Source: Triticum aestivum
Lineage: Eukaryota > Streptophyta > Magnoliopsida > Poales > Poaceae
DNA length: 64,000 nt
Direction: 5' to 3'
NCBI RefSeq assembly: GCF_018294505.1
Contig: NC_057813.1
Span: 318,889,191-318,953,190, forward strand
Positions within the stretch are counted from its first letter, which is position 1. Each line of letters opens with the position of its first letter. Positions 55,379-64,000 of the stretch are shown here, in pieces. Both the position numbers and the translations under genes were made by a program. Below the pieces are notes generated by a model. That model made no database searches, had not been told where the DNA came from, and worked only from the letters and a program-made list of their open reading frames with translations.

Positions 55379-56860
55379 CGAGGGGAGAACGAGGGATAGG
55401 GAGAGAGGGCGAATGGAGAGGAGAGTTCGATCCAGATGGCAATGCAGAGAAAGATCCTGGTGTCGCGCTGGCGGGGAGGCGGTAAGCAGGCATGGCGGTG
55501 TGTGGCGTGCACGGTCTCGAGCGTTGTCACACCTCTTCCTACTGGCAGAGGTAGACGATGACTGGCATAGGCCAGTTGGGCTGGGCCGTGCTGGGCTAGG
55601 CCAGGTAAGTGACAGGTAACACTCCCTCCTTTTCTTTCGTTTTTTCTATTTTCTTCTACCTGTTTGATTTAAATATAAACTAAATCACTTTATAAAATCA
55701 TGAGAACAATTGTGGGAACTAAATTAATTATACCGGAGGCCCTTAGTACTTTTCAAAATTATTCGACCATTTCAAATTATCTTTAGGATTTAAATGCCCC
55801 AATTGAAATACAATATGGTTTAATTCAAAAATCTAGAATGTCCTAGAAATAGGTGCATCATTTTTACGAGGGTTTTCACCTTTTATCAAAAATCATGGAC
55901 TTTTCTAAAGGGCATTTTTGGTTCATTGAAAAGATTTAAATTTGAACCTAGGTGAAATAATTATCTACTAGGGTTTGATCATCCCCATTTTGAATTCTTT
56001 TGAAGCTTAGACATGATGGATTGATGCAATGCAACTATTTACAAACAATTTCTAGGGTTGTGACAATATAGGTACGCTCCAAGCGCCCAACACATATACC
56101 TTGTCTATGAGATCACAAAATGCAAGGAAAAAAATAACTGATGACTTTGCATGAAGTGATGATGTGACAGTGTTGCATGGATATGCTGATGTAAAATTGT
56201 AACTTATAACTTTACTTGCATGTCATGGTTACATGGCTAGGAAAAATAGGTAGTGGGCTATGTCATAATTATATCTAATGTGATTTAAAAAATACTTAGA
56301 ATTCACTAATGCATGTTGAACGGTAGAGGATTATCATGCTTAGATTGGGCGGATGCTAGTGGCTCTACCTAGTAAATCTAATAGCTACAATAATTTTTAT
56401 GACGTGAAAGCATGCATGTTGAGATAATTATAAGTAATGTAGACCATTATTTTAGGTATAAGTAGTATTACATATATGAAGTGGGAGTACATATTGTATG
56501 AAGAGTGGAAGTACATACCCCTATATGTTAAGAATCTGAATTGCCCCATAAAACAACAAAGCAGACACAATCCCAATTTCACTCAAATTGATATACACGT
56601 CTTGGGAAATCCAAATGAACTTGTTTACAAAGGAGTAGGCAAGGAAAGGTAGATGAGGAAGACAATGAGACGAGACTCATTTCTTGTGTTCTAGTCATCA
56701 ACGACGGGACGAAATCACTATTTTTATCATTTTTTAATTTAGCATGATTTTACCTAATTTTGTAAGTATTTCATGATCTAAGTTTTTTTGTCACACCACC
56801 ATCCTTGCCGTTTGCATTGCATGGGAAACGGCCAAACATTGTGGCCCATGGCGCTTTTCG
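55379..56860. other. Intergenic stretch, no gene recognised
   Basis: The first 240 bases are G-rich (gaacgagggatagggagaga, gggctgggccgtgctgggct) and may be a fragment of another LTR or gene leader ending in a gtaagtg donor-like site. The remainder is AT-rich without an open frame or element end. Confidence 0.4.
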
Positions 56861-57751
56861 TGAGGACATCACTACTATAGTTACACCCACAACCCCCGCT
56901 GCTACACATATTGAACCAATTACTGGAGCTCGTGCATGCCAATTAGATTACCAGGTACTTACGTTTCTTTGTAACGATTCTAATGTTCATGTATGATGCA
57001 TCCTAAATTGGATACATTTGTTTTGCTTAAAAATGAAGGATCCATCATGGACAAGAAGGATGAACGTTGGAGCGTGAAGAAGCATGGAGATGATGGTGCG
57101 CGCTATGGGAACAAGAACAGAGTTTCTGGTGGAGTTTTCAGCATTTCGGAGCCACCACGATGACATACACACAAACGAAATATACAAGTTGATCTTTTAT
57201 ACATTTAGTCCATAGGTTAATATAGGTGTTGCGCCACCTTATTGCTTGGCCAGGTCCATGTAGTTTCAAAACACACTTAGTATGTTGTTTTTAGAGTCTG
57301 TATTAATAGGGAAAACGAGTTATGACAGAATTTAGTCCCACCTTGCTAAGGGTTAACGAAATTCCCCTCTGTCTCTCTATAAATACATCCCTTAGGGCAT
57401 CGTTTTAGAATTGGGTTTAATTTAGATTAAAGTTTGTCATAGCTGCAACTCGTGTCCTTCTTTTGTGTTCAACGACCAGACCGAGACGTAATAGAACCCC
57501 ACTTTCATCAATAAAGCTTTCCTCTTATATTCACAATATCCGGATTGCAATATCAATTTCTTGCTTGTTCTTTCTTTGCGTGCAGGAAATATACCCTCAT
57601 GGTTAGTTTGATCATGCTCCGGCGTAGTCAATAACCTTTTGGAGTCGGTTTAGCGATTGCTAAGGCACAACGTCTTTGTACGTTCGTGGTCAGATAGTCA
57701 AAGTCTACTCCTATCATCTCATCGATAGACGGGACACTTGTGCCCCTATCA
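56861..57751 (+). mobile_element. Solo LTR of the same family as the 29773 gypsy element
   Basis: It starts TGAGGACATC and ends CCCCTATCA, and aligns by eye over its length (about 891 bp) with the 916-bp LTRs at 29773 and 36517. It still shows the coding tail in degraded form (EPITGARACQLDYQV near 56918-56962) and the promoter text ctctataaatac near 57379. No internal domain follows on either side. It is clearly older than the full element. No 5-bp target duplication is evident. Confidence 0.85.
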
Positions 57752-59340
57752 GTTTTCCCTTGGCCCATGTATTTTCATCCAAGACGAAGACACCAAGGCT
57801 CCTGGAGGAGAAGTTAGGGCCAGATGCCATAGACCATGTCATTTCCCATGCAACGCAAACGCCGGGTACGTTGGCGTGATGAAAAAAAGTCAGTTTCGAA
57901 TAAAAATTCCATATGAGGTCAAATCATGCTAATCCTTCCGTTGAAGGTCAAAACAGTGATTTTGGCCTCGACAACCATAGCAGACGGGCCTTCCTTTCTC
58001 AAGTACTCGGTGTGTCCAGCTCTGCCAATGACCTTTAGGTTCGGTCCCAGCACCAGCGTAGTACGCCTGGGTCAACGTCGGGTCAGAAGAGATGACCGGG
58101 ATGTGTCATAGGGTGGCTATGTGCGAGCCATTCCATGAAACAAACATGCCCATCCTTCGTCTTTGCTCATTTTTATCGGAGCGTTAGAGCCAATTAAGCT
58201 ATGCTAGCCTATAAATCCACTAAGTCCCCCTGTCTTTTTTGGAGTGTTGGAGCCAATCAAGCCATGCTAGCACATAAACCCGTATAATCAAAATCAACAA
58301 TCTCATTTAAGCCATGCTAGTCCATAAATCCATGTAATTAGAGTCAATCAACCGTGCTAACCCACAAATCCATTAAGCCCACCCGCATGAGTGCACGCCC
58401 CCTCCTTTATCAAGTCTACTCTGTTTTACTAGGACATTGTTTCCTCTGTTTCTTCGATCCCGAGGTAGCTTGCACGCGACTTGCAAACCAATATAGGATT
58501 GGTGGAATTTGATGTAACGAATCAAGGTGGGACTATTGGGTAACAAACTCTGTTTCAAAACATAGGTAGACCCTAGCTCGGTTGGGTACAACCTTCTGTA
58601 CAGAAAGGGAGGTCCTTAATTTGAACTTCACATGAGCCCAAATATTTTTAGTTGCTCGCTATTACCTAGTATTCAAAAAACAAAGAGGCAGAAAAGCCCA
58701 TGCAGGGGACGAACAAATTTTTTTTTGGAAAACTAGGCGGCGACCCAGAACAAGAAACTACAGGATTGAATTGATTGATTGACTTACGAAAAAAGAGCTA
58801 CATATGATGATTGGATTGATTGACTGATTTAAGAAAAAAGAACTATGGACGGACCAAGAACGCACAAAAAAATTGGAGGAGGAAATCTTCCTCCCTTTAT
58901 TAGTAGGTATAGATATATTATATAATCCACTTTTTGTATAAACAACATCATGGTATTAATTTTTTTGACCGCTAATAACATAAAAAAGGCCCTATAAGAA
59001 ATAAAAAGGGCGAGCGGACCGAGGTATGGCGGGCACATGAATGATTTTTCTTCAAGAATCATTTTTAGCCTTAATTGATAACATAAATGAGTTTAGCACT
59101 TCTCAAGTTCTTGGTCTACTGCCTTGAGTTAATTAACGAATTAATGACATATTTCATTCATAGAAATAGTACTCCTACATACTTACTAAATATGGATAGA
59201 AAAAAGCTTAGACTTGTGCCAAGCTAACTGAAGAACAGTGATGCACTAATTTTAGCGCCAAGTTTCACTGCAAGAAAGTAGAGATCATAAATAGGTAGCT
59301 TGCATTCTCATCCATGAGTGCATCCACTGGACAGGGTTTG
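57752..59340. other. Intergenic stretch with a short diverged repeat
   Basis: Between about 58190 and 58375, the phrase aagc(c/t)atgctag(t/c) with cataaa(t/c)cc recurs four times at 45-65 base spacing. The region 57752-58130 has mixed composition without a recognised domain. AT-rich upstream sequence of the transporter gene follows. Confidence 0.45.
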
Positions 59341-59353
59341 CCACTCTAGGTGC

Positions 59354-59359
59354 TATAAA
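59354..59359 (+). promoter_or_regulatory. TATA box of the sugar transporter gene
   Basis: tataaa in gtgctataaagaagc lies 110 bases before the start codon at 59464 and is followed by a pyrimidine-rich leader (cgtctcctcttcttcctcctcg). This is consistent with a plant core promoter. Confidence 0.65.
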
Positions 59360-59463
59360 GAAGCTATCCCCTCCTCTAAGAACGGGCTACGCACCTCGTC
59401 TCCTCTTCTTCCTCCTCGTGTGGTCTCTTCCATCCATCACCGTTGTCTAGCCTATTCGCAGAT

Positions 59464-61090
59464 ATGGCGGGGGGCGTGGTGATAAGTTCCTCCGGGGGCA
59501 AGGTGTACCCTGGCCACATGACGGCCTTTGTCTTCTTCTCCTGTCTCGTCGCCTCCTCTGGCGGTCTCATCTTCGGCTACGACATCGGCATCTCTGGTAC
59601 CGCTAATTACTTCATTAAAACAATGAAATGAAATACAACTAACTGACCATGAGAGAGTGAAAATTTTGTGGATTCCATCCCATGAAGGTGGTGTAACATC
59701 CATGGACTCGTTCTTGAGCGAGTTCTTTCCGTCGGTGTACGCCCAAGCCAAGGCAAACAAGGAAAAGAACCAGTACTGCAAGTTCGACAGCCAGCTGTTG
59801 ACGCTGTTCACGTCCTCACTGTACCTGGCCGCGCTAGCAACATCGTTCCTAGCGGCGTCAGTGACGCGCATCTTCGGCCGGAAGTGGTCCATGTTCTGTG
59901 GCGGCATTACCTTCCTCGCGGGCTCGGCACTCAACGGCGCCGCCACTAACGTGATGATGCTGATCCTCGGCCGCATCCTCCTCGGCATCGGCGTAGGCTT
60001 CGCCAACCAGTCCGTCCCTCTCTACCTCTCGGAGATGGCGCCGGCGAACCTCCGGGGCATGCTCAACATCGGCTTCCAGCTGATGACCACCATCGGCATC
60101 CTGTCCGCCAACCTCATCAACTACGCCACCGTTAGCATCGAGGGCGGCTGGGGCTGGCGCATCGGCCTTGGCCTGGCTGGCGTCCCGGCGCTCATCATTA
60201 CCCTCGGCGCACTCGCCCTGCCGGACACTCCCAACTCCCTCATCGCCCGCGGCTACACTGCCGAGGCCAAGAAGGTGCTGGTCAAGGTTAGGGGTACCTC
60301 AGACGTGCACGACGAGTATGACGACATGGTGGCCGCCAGCGAGGAGGCCAAGGCCATCGAGCACCCTTGGCGGAACATCCTGGAGCGCAAGTACCGTCCC
60401 CAGCTGACAATTGCCTTGCTCATCCCCTGCTTCCAGCAGCTCACCGGCATCAATGTCATCATGTTCTACGCGCCCGTGTTGTTCCTCACAATCGGCTTCG
60501 GCGGCGACGCCTCGCTCATGTCCGCCGTCATCACGGGGCTCGTCAACATGTTCGCCACCATCATCTCCATCGTCTCCGTGGACCGGCTCGGCCGCCGCGC
60601 CCTGTTCCTCCAGGGCGGCACACAGATGTTCGTGTCCCAGATAGTGGTGGGGACTCTAATCGCTCTCCAGTTCGGCACCACGGGCGAGGGGGAGATGTCG
60701 CGCTCCTATGCCATGCTGCTGGTGCTATTCATTTGCCTCTACGTTGCCGGGTTCGCATGGTCGTGGGGGCCGCTGGGCTGGCTCGTGCCCAGCGAGGTGT
60801 TTGCGCTTGAGATCAGGTCGGCAGGGCAGAGCATTGCCGTGTGCGTCAACATGACGCTCACCTTCATCATTGGGCAGGCGTTCCTCACCATGCTCTGTCA
60901 CCTCAAGTTCGGCCTCTTCTACTTCTTTGCGGCGTGGATGGTCATCATGACGACCTTCATCGCCCTCTTCCTGCCAGAGACCAAGGGGGTTCCCATCGAC
61001 GAGATGAACCTCGTCTGGAGCCGACACTGGTTCTGGAGCAAGTACGTCGTCCAGGAAGGCGGCAGCAACCGCAGAACACACGGCGTCTAG
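59464..61090 (+). CDS. H+/monosaccharide symporter, STP family (two exons)
   Basis: The coding sequence is 59464-59596 joined to 59688-61090 (511 aa). The 91-bp intron (gtaccg...catgaag) interrupts GISG/GVTS, a position conserved in plant STP genes. Family markers are [17 protein letters not shown] with Asp40 at the proton-coupling site, [82 protein letters not shown] and [12 protein letters not shown]. Cys75 (NQYCKFD) and Cys448 (TMLCHLKF) fit the disulfide that holds the STP lid domain. It should form 12 membrane segments in the plasma membrane and import hexoses with protons. There are no frame lesions. A nearby in-frame TTG upstream is not a start. The exact paralogue and sugar range cannot be read from the sequence. 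Confidence 0.95.
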
Positions 61091-61260
61091 TCTAGCATCT
61101 AGCTTTTCATTTAGCGAGCGTGTTTGTGCTTCAGATGTAAGTAGCCACCATAAGAATTTTGGCAGATCAGTTTTACTACCGTCGGATTTTAATTCATAAG
61201 TTTTAGGACATCTTTACTACCGTCGGATTTTAATTCATAAGTTTTAGGACATCCCTCAAG
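61091..61260 (+). other. 3' UTR region with a 41-bp duplication
   Basis: A 41-base unit (tttactaccgtcggatttta plus attcataagttttaggacatc) occurs twice in tandem at about 61171-61252, within the likely 3' UTR of the transporter gene. No clear AATAAA signal is visible. Plant polyadenylation signals are loose, so the end is not fixed. Confidence 0.7.
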
Positions 61261-62842
61261 AGAGATGTTTTAGGAAGTCTGCAAATTGAAATGTAGAGAT
61301 AGGCATTTGTTTAGCGATTTCACGTTCTAAAGAAAAATGTCTTCTTTTTCCTTTGAGGAAAATAGAGAAAGCCTTTTTCTTTGAAATTGAGCAACATTGT
61401 AAGCGATAGAGTTTAAAAAGTCTAGAGTTGAACTCAAGACCTCAGCTTCCATCCCGACTTTACGAACCATCTGGGCTGAGCTAATGTTTCGACAAAGCTT
61501 TGCGTCGTTGTTTATTTCACTATCGTGTTGAACGTCAAATGATCTTCACTGAGAAATGAATATATAACACCTCCTGAAGAACCAGAGTTAACTTATCATG
61601 CCTGCAATGCGCGTGTTACCATATTATACACATGGAGATAACCAGGGTGTGTTTGAACAAAAAAAATCTTGATCATAGTTGTCATGGTGTTGTACGTAAG
61701 ATATGATGTCTACGGCACATAATTACCATACTAGATGACCAGTTGCGCCAAATGGCGCAGAGACCTATTTAAAACCATGTGCTCATTGAAATTATTTGCA
61801 TTTTTTTAATAACTTTGTGTTTGGGTATATGTTAAGAACTTGGCCTTTTGTATAAAAGTTTGATTGTACAGAGCTAAGCTCTCGTAAAAAGAAAGATGGC
61901 AACAACAGAGTACAATTGTATTGTGTGCAACGACATCCAAAATTAGTTAGCTAATAAATGGTTTGAAAGAAACCAAATATTTCAGGAGTGTGTATCCCAC
62001 ATCTCACTCTCCTAGAAAATGAGCTCACAGAAAAAACAAGCGGCCATCAACTCAGCGAAAATACAATTGATTTGGTTCAACAACGGTAAGAGAAAATCAA
62101 AACTGGCAAAGAAACAAAACATTTAAATTATTATTTTTATCCATACAAGAGAGTCGCATGTAAATTCATTCAAAGTAGAAAAGGGATCTTCATATAAGCT
62201 TCTTGCTGAGGACATTTCTTGACTGGAAGGTCACACTTGAACCCATTACACTTATAAAACCTAGCCCTGTTGTCATTTCAATTGCAAATTAATCATCAAT
62301 AATGCAAAATAATTTATGACCAACAAATGATCTGGAGGAAAATATTAACAATGCAAATAAATATACACACGTAGGAAGATGCATCACAATAGTCATATTA
62401 CTTGAATTTCTAACCTTACCAGCAAAATCAGATCATCATGGATAGTAAACAAAAGAGACAAAGCTTTTAACCATAGTTGGTGCTTAACCTTCTTGCTGCT
62501 AATGATTTTGGCCATGAAGGCATCGGAGTAAGGGGAAGAAGAACGGGACGGCGCCTGCCGCAAGTTGCCGATGGGTGTTGACGGCCTGGCAAAGCCATCT
62601 CCCTCCTCCATGAAAGGTGGCAGTCGGTGGAGAGGTGTAATTATGACTAGATGTAAAAACAAGCTGGAGCAAACCAGAAAACTGACAAAAGCAGAATATA
62701 ATATAATTATATTGCATAGTGTACTAACATAATTATATTCCGGATTAAACTCAATTGCACAACAATTTAGAGGGTTAAAATGTAGTGCACATATATATCT
62801 CAGTAGCACAAAAACTATTTAGCTAACTTCACTAATAATGTA
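61261..62842. other. Intergenic stretch downstream of transporter gene
   Basis: This is AT-rich DNA with no element ends that I recognise, apart from the weak minus-strand exon candidate noted separately at 62489-62611. Phrases such as gaactcaagacctcagcttcc occur once only. Confidence 0.4.
62489..62611 (-). other. Possible minus-strand exon of unknown gene
   Basis: Read on the minus strand, this reads MEEGDGFARPSTPIGNLRQA then PSRSSSPYSDAFMAKIISSK, followed by KK and a gttaagc donor-like site at 62488. Its base composition is more GC-rich than its surroundings, which suggests an exon. I recognise no family and find no convincing neighbouring exons. It could belong to a gene continuing beyond 64000. 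Confidence 0.3.
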
Positions 62843-62935
62843 CTCCCTCCGTCTTAAAATAAGTGTCTCAACTTTGTACTAACTTTAGTACAAAGTTATA
62901 CTAAGCTTGAGACACTTATTTTGGGACGAAGGGAA
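62843..62935. mobile_element. Short Stowaway MITE (93 bp)
   Basis: CTCCCTCCGTCTTAAAATAA and GTGTCTCAA are inverted at the right end (TTGAGACACTTATTTTGGGA, CGAAGGGAA). TA flanks both sides. The hairpin loop contains actttagtacaaagt. Confidence 0.93.
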
Positions 62936-64000
62936 TAGAAATTAACTTCAGTGTACTAACATAAATATTTTGGATATAAGCAATCAACTACGAATAAAAC
63001 ATGAGAGATATCCTACCATTTTAAGAAAAGAAAAAGAGCTCAGATAGCACAACATGGAGCTGTATTGACCAGTCCCTTTTAAAGAAAGGCTTTAGGATCA
63101 GAAGTTGTGTAGTTTATCAACTTGGAAATATAAAAGCCTTTCCGTCAAATCATTACAGCACCTCCGACAAAAGCTAATGGGAGTTTTATACCAAGGCAAT
63201 TCAGTTCAGTTACCAAATAATGAACCTATATACTTCTCAACATTTAGTTTTGTATGTAATAAGAAAGCCTGTGCCACATGATTTTTTTGGATCACAGAAA
63301 CCTGGCATGAATACATCTGAATGAGATAATCAATTTGTCGAAATGCTAGGCAGACACATGAAAAACACATGAGTAAAGAAAAATATATGATTGGTATCAG
63401 TATTTGATCCACCTGGGTACATGTACATCAGTACATCCTAAAAGCAACAAACAAGCTGCCATGCTACCTAATCTGCAGCTTATCACGTGATACACAGAAC
63501 TTCACAAATCATCAGGACATCATGTACTAGAATGCATGAGCAAGCAGACAAACAAGCTGACCACAATATAAAGCCGGTGGCTGTACTGATCCTCACCACT
63601 ACATCATTGTAATTTGTTCAAACCAGCACCTAAATTCCACACACTGCCTCACTATATGCAGGTGAAAGGGCATAAACCAGAAAGCGACTGAACAAGCGAT
63701 TGGCATACCTAGTTTGGACCTTGTATGCAGAGTTGGGGAAATGAGAAAGTTGGAGGCGGTGTTATTGTGAAATCAGCATAGACCTAAAAAGTAGTTATCC
63801 AACTAATTAGATAAAAGACCTTGATTAGAGAATACCTGCACCCAAACCTTTCATTAACAATCGTTTTGTTGTTGGTCTGCACCTTATGAACCCAAAGTAA
63901 GTTTTCCCTTTTACTTTTGTTTTTTCATGCAAATGTGTAACAGATAGAGGGTCTGAAAAGAGAGATTGTTCAGAAGAAAGAGAGGGCACGGAGGGGAAAG
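62936..64000. other. Intergenic stretch to window end
   Basis: This is AT-rich DNA with short open frames and no recognised domain. Near 63900-64000, the minus strand has a pyrimidine-rich ctttcccctccgtgccctctc tract that could be a leader of a minus-strand gene running leftwards. The evidence is too weak to call one. Confidence 0.35.

Noticed and set aside
56842..57769. tggcccatg on both sides of the solo LTR as its target duplication
   Set aside because: The 9-base match lies 9-10 bases outside the LTR ends, and LTR integrases make 4-6 base duplications directly at the ends. It is probably chance.
59443..59463. Earlier TTG start for the sugar transporter
   Set aside because: Plant nuclear genes start at ATG; the ATG at 59464 gives the usual short STP N-terminus before the first membrane segment.

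Overview
This window is plant nuclear DNA, almost certainly from the grass tribe Triticeae (wheat, Aegilops or barley). The evidence is CACTA transposon ends of Triticeae type, many Stowaway MITEs with the CTCCCTCCGTTCC terminus, plant initiator-Met primer binding sites behind LTRs, GC-rich grass codon use in the intact gene, and a typical plant monosaccharide-transporter exon structure. No names were checked against a database. Most of the 64 kb is nested transposable elements. Intact host coding sequence is scarce.

Layout. 1-1077 is flanking DNA with no recognised gene. A CACTA left end starts at 1078, followed by subterminal repeats and by direct copies of a 430-740 bp unit (to about 17960). 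A 12.2-kb LTR element without coding capacity (3644-15872, LTRs about 4.04 kb, perfect 5-bp target duplication GTGGA) interrupts these units. From 18666 to 28910 lie gene-like pieces: a broken 3'-5' exonuclease gene (minus), minisatellites, a PIF/Harbinger-like remnant, an open 180-codon gene of unknown function (minus, 25632-26174) and a broken SINA-type RING E3 ligase gene (28001-28910). A Ty3/gypsy element (29773-37432) sits inside a Stowaway MITE. Behind it is a 207-codon repeat plus coiled-coil gene that ends at a probable premature stop (38050-38673), then a degenerate tandem array (39300-41010). From 41841 to 48435 there is a decayed multi-exon CACTA second-gene-like locus followed by a CACTA right end.

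The two CACTA ends (1078 and 48435) face each other, share terminal motifs and are both bordered by TGA. They may bound one 47-kb composite element that carries host gene pieces and was later invaded by two retrotransposons. This is the most interesting hypothesis in the window, but it is not proven.

To the right, 49136-55378 is a 5'-truncated, nested LTR element, including a long inverted-repeat foldback at 52851-53533. A solo LTR of the gypsy family lies at 56861-57751. The only clearly intact conserved gene is a two-exon H+/monosaccharide symporter (STP family, 59464-61090, 511 aa). The rest (61091-64000) is intergenic, with one MITE and one weak exon candidate on the minus strand.

The genes do not form a pathway. 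The window is a typical gene-poor Triticeae segment whose main content is transposon nesting, gene decay and possible gene capture.
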